Assembly: GCA_021604865.1 (NCBI GenBank)
Contig: BQJU01000012.1
Span: 62,001-126,000 of the forward strand
Direction: 5' to 3'
Source: Saprospiraceae bacterium
GTDB lineage: Bacteria > Bacteroidota > Bacteroidia > Chitinophagales > Saprospiraceae
DNA: 64,000 bases
Part shown: in pieces, positions 7,688 to 18,300 of the stretch
How positions within the stretch are numbered: position 1 is the first letter of the stretch
Layout of the letters: each line of letters starts with the position of its first letter
Notes under the pieces: generated by a model
What the model saw: the letters and a program-made list of their open reading frames with translations, nothing else
Told to the model about the DNA's origin: nothing
Databases searched by the model: none
Made by a program: the position numbers and the translations under genes

Positions 7688-10600
7688 ATGTACGCTTTAC
7701 TACCCTCCAAAAAACTATTTGTTAGCTTTTTTTTACTATTTGTATCGGTCTTCATCTTTGCTCAAGCGGGAAAAGGACTCAAATTACTAGAAAAAGGACA
7801 ATATGAGGCTGCAAAAGAGGAATTAATCAGCAGTCTTAATAACGAAAAAGAAAAACCCATTGGTCTTTATGGTTTAGCTCAGCTATACCTGGTGCCTGAA
7901 TTTTCTGGCTACGAACCCGATTCAGCCATGAATTACATCACTCAGGCAGATCAGGTTTATCGGAAAATGGATTATAAACTAAAAAACAAAATTCAGAAAG
8001 ACGCCAATACCAGTCTTTTCAGAAAGTTCAAGAAGAAAATTGTAGAAGAAGCCTCTACGCGTGCCGAGGATCAACATACGGTGGAGGCTTACCAGCACTT
8101 TCTGGACCACTACCCAAAGCCAGGATACAAGTTACAAAATGGTGCCACCAAAGCCAGAAATGAATTGGCCTATGAAGCTGCTGAAGCCGAGGGCACCTGG
8201 CAGGCAATGGAAAAGTTGCTTGATCAATACGGTGGTAGCCTGAAAGAAAAAAGCCCTGGTATGTTTAAAAAAGCTGAAATGAAGCTCTTTGAAGGCTACT
8301 TAGCAGAAAATGGCCTGGTCGCTTACGATTCATTCGCTCAAAAATACCCCAAAAATGTATACGTCCGGGATAGTTTGATGGACCAGTTTTTAGTGCTCGC
8401 TAAATCAGATGACCCTGCTGATTATACCGCTTTTATCAATAGCAATGAAGGTAGCCCTTATGTAGCATTGGCCACGGATAGCCTGGCCAGCAAATTGATC
8501 AAAAAAGGAGATCAAAAAACATTGCTTCCCTTCATTGAAGCCCATGCAAAACATGAACGGATTGATCAGCTCAAGCGGGCTTATTATCATGCTTACCTGT
8601 TGGATAATCAAAGCCTGAAGGCCGTGGAATGGTTTACACAACGCTATCCCGATTATCCGTTTCCCGAAGAGTTGGCAAGGGATAAAGAAAAATACCAGCA
8701 TCTTGAATTTGACAAGTTGTTGGAAAGTGAAGAGATGGAAGAGGTGAAACAATTTATGGATCGCTACCCGGATTATCCACGGATTAACCAGATGTGGAGT
8801 CACTTCTATCAGTTGTATAAACTCAAAAACCCGCTACCGGATGCACTGGATCGTTTTGTGGAAGTTTATCCGAAATTCCCCTTCCAGGACCGGATTGAGG
8901 CAGACAAAGTGCTTGCCCAAAAAGCCTATTTTGCTTCCTTAGTAAAGGGGGATGATTGGGAGGCATTGGCCAAAACGATCAAAGATAACCCAGGTGATGA
9001 TCAGCTAGATGCTGCCTGGTCACGGCTATATGAATTGTATCCACGAGGCAATGACCCGCTTACTGCTTTGGAGCAATTTCAGACCCGCTTTCCCGGTTTT
9101 CCAATGCAGGAAAAGCTACAAAAAGACATGGCGAAGTATAAACTCGCTCGTGAAGAGGAAGATTATAATCGCCTTGTGGATGCGGATAAACTAAGTGATT
9201 ATTATGACTATCTGGATCGTTACCCTTCCGGAGAAAAACAAAAGCAGGTCATGCACCGCCTGGTTGAAAAGCTACAACAATCAGACAGCCAAGGAGATCT
9301 GAAAGATTACCTGGAACGTTATCCCGAAAGCACTCAGCGCACGCAGATACTGACCCGGCTTTACGATCTGGTTGCTGAAAATAAAAATCTGAATGAAATT
9401 GTAGCCTTTGAAACTCAATACCCGGATTTTCCGGATAAACAACGCCTGGAGCAAGACAAAGAAGGGGCTACGGTGAGTATGCGTGATTTGGGTAGTTATT
9501 CTGAGGAAAAAAAGCCGCTTTATGAAAATTACATCAAAAAGAAAGCCCCTTCCAAAGAAGCGATGCTGGTGGTGCGCCGAATGATTCAGGGGGATCTGAA
9601 AAACAAACAGTGGTCAAGTGCAATTGATAAAATTGAAGACTTTAAGCCCTATTTTAAGGATGACAAAGCCTTTAATGAAATTTACACCATTTTAAGTGCG
9701 CCGGACCAGGGTATTAGCCCGGAAGATATGGGCGAAGGCATCAATACGGACAAAGAAGAATATGCTTCCGCAATGTCAACAGACGGCAAACTATTTTATT
9801 TTTGTCGGAACATGCGAGGCATATTGGGGGCCAATGAGGATATTTATATTTCCCGTAAGGTGGATGGAGAATGGCTCGATGCAAAGGCTATTGATGAACT
9901 CAATACGAAGGGCAATGAAGCCCCCGAAGGTGTCTCAGCAGATGGTAACCGGATGATCCTCTTCAGGAACGGTAAACTCTGTTATACCGACAAAACCGCC
10001 ACTGGCTGGTCTGATCCTATAGAACTACCGGCAACTATTAACAAGGACGACTGGCAAGCCGATGCGCGCATTACCGCTGATGGCAAAGCGATCCTCTTTT
10101 CCTCGGGACCAAGTTGGGGACAAAAAGATATCTATGTTTCAGAATTGTTGGCCGATGGGACTTGGGGGCCTGCAAAAAGTTTAGGGCCAATGATCAATAC
10201 CGAAAAAACGGATCGCTCTCCCTTTTTGCATCCAGATATGAAGACCATGTATTTTAGTTCTGAAGGCCGCCATGGCTTGGGTGGACTCGATGTTTATGTA
10301 ACCAAAAAACTGGACGACACTTGGACGAACTGGAGTGAACCTCTCAACCTCGGTACTTCGATCAATACGGTGGATAACGATTGGGGGTTTAAAGTGACTA
10401 CGGAGGGTGATTACGCCTATTTCGCCGTAGAATCTGATAAAGGGTCCAGTGACATTTTTCTGGTCAAGGTGCCGGAAGTTTATCAACCGGAGCGGGTATC
10501 CACTATTGCTGGTAAGCTGGTTGGCATGGACGGCCGGCCAGTTGAAGCGGAGATCGAATGGATAGATTTGATGACTGGTGAGGTTGTTCAGATTACTCGT

Positions 10601-11116
10601 AATGATCCGGAAACTGGTGATTTTTTTGCCACCTTACCGGATGCAGGGAAGTTTGGATACAGTATCAGGAAAGAAGGCTTTTTTCCCCTTTCGGGAAATA
10701 TAGACGTGGGCGAAGGCGAAAATAAATTTGAATTGGAAGAGGAAATGACCCTGGCCACCGTGAAAGAAATGAAAGAGAAAGAAATTAAGATACCTTTAAA
10801 TAATTTGTTTTTTGAAACGGCAAGTTTTGACATTAAAACAGCCTCTTTTCCCCAATTGGATCGATTAGCTTCCTGGATCCAGGAGAATGATCTAGCTATT
10901 GAGATTCAGGGACATACCGATAATGTAGGTTCAGAGACGAATAACCAGCAATTGTCAGAGAATCGAGCCAAGGCCGTACGCGAATATCTAATCAACAAAG
11001 GCGTGGAAGAAAGTAAAGTAGCTGCTGCCGGGTATGGAGAGAACAAACCGGTAGCCAGTAATGATACCGAAAAGGGTAGGGCTAGCAATCGCCGGGTAGA
11101 AATACAGTTGAAATAA
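7688..11116 (+). CDS. Large TPR / PD40 propeller / OmpA envelope protein
   Basis: A 1142-residue exported protein. A signal peptide (to about FAQ, residue 26) is followed by a long helical region (~30-640) of TPR-like repeats with recurrent RYP-DYP turns. A PD40-type propeller region (~690-925, repeats such as S-DGK-LYF and SSEGRHGLGGLDVYV) is followed by a carboxypeptidase-regulatory-like beta domain (~940-1010). A C-terminal OmpA domain (~1035-1142) contains GHTDNVG and the NRRVEI end, which binds peptidoglycan. The domain order resembles T9SS PorE, but the N-terminal helical part is much longer than usual. It most likely bridges outer membrane or secretion components to peptidoglycan. It stands alone, converging on the PiT-like gene through a hairpin. 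A second, shorter relative lies at 50711-53038. Confidence 0.85.
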   Translation: MYALLPSKKLFVSFFLLFVSVFIFAQAGKGLKLLEKGQYEAAKEELISSLNNEKEKPIGLYGLAQLYLVPEFSGYEPDSAMNYITQADQVYRKMDYKLKNKIQKDANTSLFRKFKKKIVEEASTRAEDQHTVEAYQHFLDHYPKPGYKLQNGATKARNELAYEAAEAEGTWQAMEKLLDQYGGSLKEKSPGMFKKAEMKLFEGYLAENGLVAYDSFAQKYPKNVYVRDSLMDQFLVLAKSDDPADYTAFINSNEGSPYVALATDSLASKLIKKGDQKTLLPFIEAHAKHERIDQLKRAYYHAYLLDNQSLKAVEWFTQRYPDYPFPEELARDKEKYQHLEFDKLLESEEMEEVKQFMDRYPDYPRINQMWSHFYQLYKLKNPLPDALDRFVEVYPKFPFQDRIEADKVLAQKAYFASLVKGDDWEALAKTIKDNPGDDQLDAAWSRLYELYPRGNDPLTALEQFQTRFPGFPMQEKLQKDMAKYKLAREEEDYNRLVDADKLSDYYDYLDRYPSGEKQKQVMHRLVEKLQQSDSQGDLKDYLERYPESTQRTQILTRLYDLVAENKNLNEIVAFETQYPDFPDKQRLEQDKEGATVSMRDLGSYSEEKKPLYENYIKKKAPSKEAMLVVRRMIQGDLKNKQWSSAIDKIEDFKPYFKDDKAFNEIYTILSAPDQGISPEDMGEGINTDKEEYASAMSTDGKLFYFCRNMRGILGANEDIYISRKVDGEWLDAKAIDELNTKGNEAPEGVSADGNRMILFRNGKLCYTDKTATGWSDPIELPATINKDDWQADARITADGKAILFSSGPSWGQKDIYVSELLADGTWGPAKSLGPMINTEKTDRSPFLHPDMKTMYFSSEGRHGLGGLDVYVTKKLDDTWTNWSEPLNLGTSINTVDNDWGFKVTTEGDYAYFAVESDKGSSDIFLVKVPEVYQPERVSTIAGKLVGMDGRPVEAEIEWIDLMTGEVVQITRNDPETGDFFATLPDAGKFGYSIRKEGFFPLSGNIDVGEGENKFELEEEMTLATVKEMKEKEIKIPLNNLFFETASFDIKTASFPQLDRLASWIQENDLAIEIQGHTDNVGSETNNQQLSENRAKAVREYLINKGVEESKVAAAGYGENKPVASNDTEKGRASNRRVEIQLK

Positions 11117-11123
11117 ACCTATT

Positions 11124-11177
11124 GGGCACAGAGGTAGTAGATCAGTATCAATAAATTGCGCTACTATCTCTGCGTCC
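11124..11177. terminator. Bidirectional hairpin between convergent genes
   Basis: CAGAGGTAGTAG (11129-11140) pairs with CTACTATCTCTG (11161-11172) with one G-U type mismatch, and the flanks GGGCA/CGTCC extend the stem imperfectly. It lies 12 bases after the OmpA gene and 20 bases before the end of the convergent PiT-like gene. There is no long T-run, so termination is inferred from position and symmetry. Confidence 0.5.
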
Positions 11178-11197
11178 ATTTTAAGTTTCGCTGACCT

Positions 11198-12148
11198 CTA
11201 AGTCAACCACTTCATCACATACACCAGGGCAATACTAACGACCAAACCAAAAAATACCTTGGCCAGATCAGAGCCGACCATTTTTAAGGTTTTGGCGGTA
11301 ATTTTGTGCTCCAGCCGTATGCGCAATCCTATTTCCCGACCTGCCAGTAAGCCGATAAAAACCCAGGTGGTACTCATTGGTATATTATTCAGTTCTTTGA
11401 AGTAGAGTAGTACCATTCCATAAGCGAAGTCAATAATCGTTGCCGATCGGATATCCACTGTATTGGTTTTGGCTTTGACAATCTCCTGGATAGAACCGCC
11501 CCGGCCATAAAAGATATATGCCAACAAGACCAATAGGATACTTAATGAAATGATGATATCAAAACCACTTAATGATCGGGGCAGGTAAACAAAAATATTG
11601 GCAAAATCCTGGATGAGCCATTGCGACCATAAAAATCCGGTGGAGCCCCATTGCAAAACAGTCCATATCCGGTTTTCCCTTTTGGTAATAGGGTTATCGA
11701 TGAAGTATTTCTCTACCAGCTTCGAAATCAGCAGGTATATGATGATGGCTACACCAAATGCCAGCAAATATCCTTGTACAGATTTGATCACCATATCATC
11801 CAGGTTCTTCGGATTAAAGAAGGTTAGGATGAGAAAGGAGGTACTTACCGGAATTCCCGTACGGGTCAGTAACATCAAGGTGATGGGAGGGAGTAGGTAG
11901 GGCCAGCTGAAGTTTTTGGGTAGAGGGTATTTTTCCAATCGGCCATAAGACACGTCGCCAGTATAATGATACCAACCATAGAGCAGCGTTGCGGTTAAGA
12001 TACTTCCAGCAAAAAGCCAAAGGAAATACCAGGGACGGTCTTCATTTGAACTTAGAAAGGTACCCAGGGTTTGAATACTGTCATTACCTACAACAGAATA
12101 GCCGGCCATGATAAACCCGAACCACATTATGAGCAGTGTGACATCCAT
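11198..12148 (-). CDS. Divergent PiT-like (phosphate permease-related) membrane protein
   Basis: A 316-residue polytopic membrane protein with about eight hydrophobic segments. Two sequence signs recall inorganic phosphate transporters of the PiT family. GNDSIQTLGT at 21-30 resembles the PiT GANDxxNxxGT signature, and the halves carry GIPVSTS (98-104) and NIPMSTTWVFIGLLAG (near 257-272), like the PiT P-x-STT element. The protein is shorter than canonical PiT (~400+) and lacks the exact signature, so substrate is uncertain; phosphate or another anion is an inference. No PhoU-like partner is adjacent. It follows the TonB receptor gene on the same strand but is separated by a terminator-like hairpin. 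Its leader contains two inverted repeats. Confidence 0.55.
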   Translation of the reverse strand: MDVTLLIMWFGFIMAGYSVVGNDSIQTLGTFLSSNEDRPWYFLWLFAGSILTATLLYGWYHYTGDVSYGRLEKYPLPKNFSWPYLLPPITLMLLTRTGIPVSTSFLILTFFNPKNLDDMVIKSVQGYLLAFGVAIIIYLLISKLVEKYFIDNPITKRENRIWTVLQWGSTGFLWSQWLIQDFANIFVYLPRSLSGFDIIISLSILLVLLAYIFYGRGGSIQEIVKAKTNTVDIRSATIIDFAYGMVLLYFKELNNIPMSTTWVFIGLLAGREIGLRIRLEHKITAKTLKMVGSDLAKVFFGLVVSIALVYVMKWLT

Positions 12149-12162
12149 GTTTTAGTTGGTCT

Positions 12163-12236
12163 TTAGCTGCTTTTTTCTTAAAAGGCGAAAGAGCAGCTAA
12201 GATATTCAATATCCTGACATTATTTTATCTGTCAGG
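12163..12236 (-). promoter_or_regulatory. Leader with two inverted repeats upstream of the PiT-like gene
   Basis: TTAGCTGCT (12163-12171) pairs perfectly with AGCAGCTAA (12192-12200), and CCTGACA (12213-12219) with TGTCAGG (12230-12236). Both lie within 90 bases upstream of the PiT-like start, so they could be a structured leader or operator. No known riboswitch class is recognised. Confidence 0.3.
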
Positions 12237-12304
12237 AAAGGATTTCCCCATATTAAAAACTGATGAATAAATGATGATCTTGGGTTTTCTGTGAAAAGGT
12301 TAAA

Positions 12305-12329
12305 GGGCATCGCGAAAAACACGATGCCC
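12305..12329 (-). terminator. Terminator hairpin after the TonB receptor gene
   Basis: GGGCATCG (12305-12312) and CGATGCCC (12322-12329) form a perfect 8-bp GC-rich stem about 33 bases beyond the receptor stop on the minus strand. It is followed in that direction by a T-rich stretch (TTTAACCTTTTC). Confidence 0.6.
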
Positions 12330-12361
12330 AGTATTTGTTAAAAGCAGGTTGTGCTAATAAA

Positions 12362-15238
12362 TCAGAACCGGTAACTGATGCCCATTCCAAAGTCACGGCC
12401 AAGCTTATAATTTTGTAAAGTGTATTCCTTTCCACGGAATTCCATGGTCTGTTGCCGCGCAGGGTTTAGCAAATTGCGGGCACTTAATTTCAAGCTAAAT
12501 CGTTGCGTCAGTGTTTTACTGATGATCAGGTCAAGAGCAGGCGCTGATTCTTCAAACACATCCGGATCTGCCGCTTCACTGATGATAGCTAATCGGCGTC
12601 CGAAAACGTTGTAAGCCAGGGTAGCATCCAACCCAATATCCGCATTGTTATAGTTTATGGATGCATTCACCAAAAATGGTGATTGACCCTGGAATTGGCG
12701 GGTCTCTCCCTTGGCCGGGTTAAATTCATCAATAATAGCCTGTTCCATATCGGGTATATCAACGATGGATTTGATCAATGAAAAGTTGGTGGAAAAACGG
12801 AAGTCCCTCAACACAGGTGCAATGAAGTCCAATTTTTTTCTGAATTCAAATTCAAATCCATATACAGTGGCCTGGTCTACATTAATGTAGCGAATTAGCG
12901 GGTTAGCAGACTCAGGAACAAAAGCGGTTACAATTGGATTGTCAAATGCCTTGTAATAAACACTGGCTGCAAAAAGTTCTCCGGCACGAGGGAACAACTC
13001 CCAACGCAAATCCACGTTTTGGATCAGGGTGCGTTCCAGGTTTGGGTTTCCCTGAATGCGATTGCCTCCGCCGTAGTCAAATGAAATAAAAGGAGCCAGT
13101 TCACGCATATTTGGGCGGGCCAGTGTTTGGGTGCCCGACAAACGCAGGTTGGCATTTTCGCTTAGTTTATAAACCAGGTTCAATGCGGGCAAAATGTCGG
13201 TTTGTTGAATGGTGCCTTCGGGTAATGATTCATCCTGGCTCTGCACATAAATGTCGGTATTTTCAACCCGAGCTCCGGCAATGATTTTCAACCGGCTGAT
13301 GTTATAAACAACCATAGCATAACCGGCTGCAATTTTTTCATAACCATCATAACTATTTTCTTTGGTCGGTTTTTCGAAGGGCAATGCCCATAGGCCGATC
13401 GTATAACGTTCGGTTTCAGGGTTGAACTCAGTAATGCCCAGATTTTCTTCTGCAAAAACTGATTCAGGGTCATCATTTGTATAGTTACGCAAAGTGGTGG
13501 GAATATTTACCTGAAAAACCCGATCCTGGAAAGATCTGGTTTTGTCAGAGTAGGTGCCCCCTATTTTAATATGGTTCGATGAGTTGCGGGTTTTGAAAAA
13601 AGGAATCGTTATATCCACCTTTCCGGAATATTGCTGATCGTCCAGATTTCTGTAAAAGTGGAAAGGCAGGTCAAATTCCGCAGGAGAAATGGAGTTCGTT
13701 CTTGTTCCATCGGATTCGTCAATGCGGTAGGTGTTGCTGAACTGGCGGAAATTGGGGTCCTTTTGCGCGAATTTGACCAAACCGCCAGCCCATTCAATTT
13801 TGAAGCCCCTAGCACCCAATACATGCTCACCTGCGAGCTGGTAGTTTTGCAAATTCCTTTCCTGCCAGCGAAGCGCGCGCGTTTGGAAGGCGCCATTACC
13901 GGAAATAATAGCTGGAAAACTACCTTCCAGCACACGATTATCCTGACTGCCGATATTGTTGATAATAGAAATGAAAGATAGCTTGTTGTTGCCGCCAAAT
14001 TTATAGGAAAGATTCAGCATACCACCCGTAGTGACCGCTTCTTGTCCGCGGGTATCCGTTAAATTCCGGAATACATTCAGATCGGCTTCTGGGTCAGTCA
14101 ATTCAAAAAATGCATCCCTGCCGTTACCGTACTGCTCAAAGCTCCTACGATAGTTCAGGCCAACCAACAGCCCCAATGGATTATCATTTTTACCAATTAA
14201 AAACTGGTTGCCAAGAGAAAAATCAATGTTGTGATCCAGGAAAGAAGACTTGGTAACCGGAGCCCTTTCACCATTCAAGGATTTGATGCCCTGGTCGAGT
14301 AATTCAGCCTCATACTTGTCGCGACGGGCACGAATAGGCGTAGAAGTAGTTACCGTATCCAGGTATGAAGAATTTTGAAGAATGGCCGGAATGTCCCGGG
14401 TACCATCGTCAAAACCCAGCCAATCAGTATTGCCACCGGTGTGGGTCAGAAAATCATCCCGCAAAGAAGACTGTGTATTATAGGTAGCGGAAACACTTGC
14501 GGTAAACATAAAGCGTTCCGGAAAACTTTTGGTTTCAAGGTTCACATTTCCGCCCGTAAAACTTCCCGGTTGATCGGGAGTGAAAGATTTGGAGACAATG
14601 ATATTGTCCAGCAGATTAGAAGGGATCAAATCGAGCTGAATGACATTCCGGTATGGATCCGTACTTGGCATGATCAGGCCGTTAAGTTGAGCGCTGGTAT
14701 ACCGGTCGCCAAGGCCACGTACAAAGATATACTGGCCACCCACTACAGAGGCGCCGGTCACTTTGCTCATCGTTTCCGCAGCAGTACTGGTACCAAAGCG
14801 GCTCATTTCCTGGCTTGAAATTCCATCTTGAACCGTCAGCGCTTTCCGCTGAAGCGCCAGGATGGCATTCTCGCTATTTTGAATGGCTTGCGCTTTGACC
14901 ACAACTTCTTCCAGCAATGCTCCCTCAACACCCATTGCAATGTCGAGAAGCGTTACTTCACCCGCAATAACGGTTACATCTGTTACGGTTTTTGCATTGT
15001 AACCCACGTAGGAATATTCCAGTGAATAGCTGCCCGGGGCAAGCTTTAATTCGTAAATTCCATCCAGGTCGGTTTCCGTGCCAACCATCGGGTTGGTCTC
15101 CTTAACCAGTACGTTGGCGAACATCAATGCTTCGCCGGTTTCCACATCAGTCATCGTACCTCTGACAGTGCCCTGTTGGGCAAAAGTAGCTGCTTGTAAA
15201 CCACTCAAGAAACATAAAAGGAGAAGAAAATTCTTCAT
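12362..15238 (-). CDS. TonB-dependent outer membrane receptor
   Basis: About 958 residues from the ATG at 15238, which begins a clean signal peptide (MKNFLLLL...TFAQQ); a start three codons upstream is also possible. A carboxypeptidase-regulatory-like domain (~22-110, GTVRGTMTDVETGEAL) is followed by a plug (~125-250, EVVVKA, then VRGLGDRYTSAQLNG) and a large beta-barrel ending in aromatic Phe (GMGISYRF). These are energy-coupled receptors for ligands too big or rare for porins. There is no SusD partner, so it is not a polysaccharide SusC/D pair. It sits 119 bases downstream of the duplicated T9SS protein gene and beyond it the MauG-type gene, all on the same strand, suggesting one uptake or processing system. 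Ligand unknown. Confidence 0.93.
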   Translation of the reverse strand: MKNFLLLLCFLSGLQAATFAQQGTVRGTMTDVETGEALMFANVLVKETNPMVGTETDLDGIYELKLAPGSYSLEYSYVGYNAKTVTDVTVIAGEVTLLDIAMGVEGALLEEVVVKAQAIQNSENAILALQRKALTVQDGISSQEMSRFGTSTAAETMSKVTGASVVGGQYIFVRGLGDRYTSAQLNGLIMPSTDPYRNVIQLDLIPSNLLDNIIVSKSFTPDQPGSFTGGNVNLETKSFPERFMFTASVSATYNTQSSLRDDFLTHTGGNTDWLGFDDGTRDIPAILQNSSYLDTVTTSTPIRARRDKYEAELLDQGIKSLNGERAPVTKSSFLDHNIDFSLGNQFLIGKNDNPLGLLVGLNYRRSFEQYGNGRDAFFELTDPEADLNVFRNLTDTRGQEAVTTGGMLNLSYKFGGNNKLSFISIINNIGSQDNRVLEGSFPAIISGNGAFQTRALRWQERNLQNYQLAGEHVLGARGFKIEWAGGLVKFAQKDPNFRQFSNTYRIDESDGTRTNSISPAEFDLPFHFYRNLDDQQYSGKVDITIPFFKTRNSSNHIKIGGTYSDKTRSFQDRVFQVNIPTTLRNYTNDDPESVFAEENLGITEFNPETERYTIGLWALPFEKPTKENSYDGYEKIAAGYAMVVYNISRLKIIAGARVENTDIYVQSQDESLPEGTIQQTDILPALNLVYKLSENANLRLSGTQTLARPNMRELAPFISFDYGGGNRIQGNPNLERTLIQNVDLRWELFPRAGELFAASVYYKAFDNPIVTAFVPESANPLIRYINVDQATVYGFEFEFRKKLDFIAPVLRDFRFSTNFSLIKSIVDIPDMEQAIIDEFNPAKGETRQFQGQSPFLVNASINYNNADIGLDATLAYNVFGRRLAIISEAADPDVFEESAPALDLIISKTLTQRFSLKLSARNLLNPARQQTMEFRGKEYTLQNYKLGRDFGMGISYRF

Positions 15239-15291
15239 GATTTGCAAAATTGATTTTCAATTGTAGCCCTAAAAAATAACTTTTTAAATGT

Positions 15292-15329
15292 CCGAAACTC
15301 CAGGCGGTTTTATTCGCCTGAAGTCCCGG
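15292..15329 (-). terminator. Hairpin between the T9SS protein and TonB receptor genes
   Basis: On the minus transcript the 15-base arms (15315-15329 and 15292-15306) pair along their whole length with three G-U pairs around an 8-base loop. A U-rich tract (UUAUUUUUU) follows after about 12 bases. It may be a terminator or attenuator reducing read-through into the receptor gene. Confidence 0.5.
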
Positions 15330-15356
15330 TGTTTTATCCTATATAAAGTGTGGTGA

Positions 15357-18300
15357 TTAATTATTCACCACCATTTTTTTCGAAATTACAGTACCTTCAC
15401 TGATCAGCGTGTACACGTACATACCCGCTGGAAAATTAGTTGTATTTACTTCCAGGGTGTGAGCACCTGCCACCAAACGATCATTATCGATCAGGCGGCT
15501 TACTTCGCGTCCATTGAAGTCCGTAATCACTATTGTAACGGTTGATGTTGTTGGCAATTCAAATACAATGGTTGTTGTACCATTAGCCGGGTTAGGACGG
15601 TTTTGTGTCAAACGGAAGCCATTGTCTTCTATGACCAGGTCCTCCACATCAACCAGTGTTTCATAATCGCCATAACAGATGGTTGGATCCTGTACGTTAT
15701 ATTCAGAAAGTGCTGTCCACCCTGTGGTCCAGGTACATCCCTCACCAAAAGCTCCTTTGAAGTTTACCGTAGAGAAAAACCCATCTTCCGGATTGGCGGC
15801 CAAATCAGTATACGCCGGACCGGCTAAATCAGGACGAAGGTCTAAATTGCCATCTGCCTCGCGGGAAATGCCACCAAGTTGTGGATCCTGAACCGTATTA
15901 TCATTTGCATTCAGGTGGTCAATCAAAAACTGACAGGTAGGATCTTCTGCATCAGAAGTGGCCTGAATCAATTCACCGGCAACAAACTCATCACCATTGC
16001 CAAAGCCGAACCAGATATTATTGGCCAATACCAGCTCTCCTGCTTCCATGTATTGACGGCTGTCTACACCAGAAGCACGGTCTTCCACCTGGATGGCAAA
16101 ATTGGCAAAATCCGTAAAAATGGAATTGAAATATGAGCCACGGCATCCATCGCGGAATAAGAGCGCATGTTCGTTAGCTGCTGCACTGCCGGTACCAGTA
16201 CCAACATAGGTAGCATTGTAAATCAACGGGTTGGTAGAAGGAGCGTTGGCATCGGGTTTGGCGCCATCCATTTCTGCACCATTGTCGCCGTCATCAGCAC
16301 CCTGCAAAGCCAGCCAAAACTGGCCACGTCCGCGCCAGCCGGTATCGAAGTCAAAAGCATCGTCACCGCAAAAGGCTGAAACCATATATTTCAGGTCAAC
16401 AGTGCCACCAAAGAGTTCTACACCATCGTCAGAATTTCCAATGATTTCCACAAAACTAATGTCAGTGGAAGATCCTACCGCACCCAGTGTAAGTCCGTTA
16501 ATTTCGTTGCCTGGAGCCAATTCAGCACCACCGTGGCGGATGGAAACATATTTCAATATGCCAGAGTTGTCAGCGTCGTTGTTACCACCATAAAGAGAAC
16601 GGGCATCCGTTTCCGGCAATCCTTCAACAACTACTTCGGCTGTTTCATCAGTGATGTTTGCATTTCCCAATAGGATCAAACCACCCCAAAGGCCGCGGTC
16701 ATCCACAAACATATCCGTAGGGTCATTTGGATCGTCTATTTCTGCTGTGAAAATAATCGGGTTTTGAGCAGTACCGATGGCACAGATTTGCGCACCACGG
16801 GTAATGATTAAAGTTGAAGCAAGGTCGTTAGACGAAGGAGTTTCTTTTCCTTTAATCACTGTACCTTCTTCAATCATTAGTTTTCCACCTTCTTCCAGGT
16901 AAACAAATCCATCCAGCAGGTAAATATTGTCATTGGTCCATTGGTAGGTCTGGCCTCCCTGTAAATCGTTATCCTTAATCGTGATTTCTTCCTGACCAGG
17001 AAGGAATCCGTAATAATCAAGCGCTGTCCAATCCCGGATCCAAAGGGTTCCACCAAAGGCGCCTTTAAAGCCAACTTCAGTATAGAAATCATCATTTGGA
17101 TAATTTGCCAGGCCATTAAAGGCAGGGCCATCAGTGGCAGGTCTTGGATCAAAATTGCCGTCACCCTGGCGGGAAATACCGCCCAGTTGCGGGTTTGTTA
17201 CTGAATTATTATTGGCAGTCAGGTGATTAATCAAAAACTGGCAGGTTGGATCTTCTGCATCAGCAGTAGCCTGGATCATTTTTCCGGTTTCAAAGGTATC
17301 TCCATTGCCAAATCCGAACCAGATATTATTGGCGAGTACCAACTCGCCACCTTCCATGTACTGACGGCTGTCAACCCCAGAAGCACGGTCTTCCACCTGA
17401 ATGGCAAAATTGGCAAAATCTGTAAAAATGGAGTTGAAATAAGAACCACGGCAGCCATCGCGGAATAAGAGCGCATGTTCGTTAGCTGCTGCACTTCCGG
17501 TTCCGGCACCAATATAGGTAGCATTGTAAATCAATGGGTTAGTAGATGGTGTATTGGCATCAGGTTTGGCACCGTCCATTTCTGCACCATTGTCGCCGTC
17601 ATCGGCGCCCTGCAAAGCCAGCCAGAACTGGCCTCGTCCACGCCAGCCGGTATCGAAGTCAAAAGCATCGTCTCCGCAGAAAGCAGCAACGGCATATTTT
17701 ACATCCACCGTTCCACCAAAAAGCTCAATTCCATCGTCAGAATTGGCAAATATTTCTACGTGTTCAATAATTGTTCCATTGCCAATACCGGCTAAGGAGA
17801 GTCCATTAATTTCATTGCCTGGGGCCAACTCTGCGCCTCCATGCCGAATGGAAACATAACGCAGAATCCCGGAATCGTCGCCGTCATTAGAGCCACCAAA
17901 CAGGGACCGTTGATCTGTTTCCGGCAATCCTTCTACCACTACCTCATTGGTTTCGTCAGTTATTGTTGCATTGCCCAGAAGAATCAAGCCTCCCCACAAT
18001 CCCCGGTCTTCAGGGAAAAGCAATGGGTCATTCTCATCCAGGTTGTCGGTTTCAGCAGTAAAAATAATTGGCTGTGAGGCAGTACCATTGGCAATAATTT
18101 TTGCGCCACGGGTAATAATCAGGGTAGAAGCCAGGTCATTGGAACTAGGCGTTTCTTTTCCCTTAATTACTGTGCCCGGTTCTATAGTGAGCGTACCACC
18201 TTCTTCCAGAAAAACAAAACCATCCAACAGATAGGTTTTGTCACTGGTCCAGACATAAGATTGTCCACCCAGAAGGTCACCATCTCTAACTGTAATCGTT

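Noticed and set aside
12362-15238. SusC of a polysaccharide utilisation locus
   Set aside because: No SusD partner or glycoside hydrolases adjoin it, and the plug is of a general TonB receptor type.
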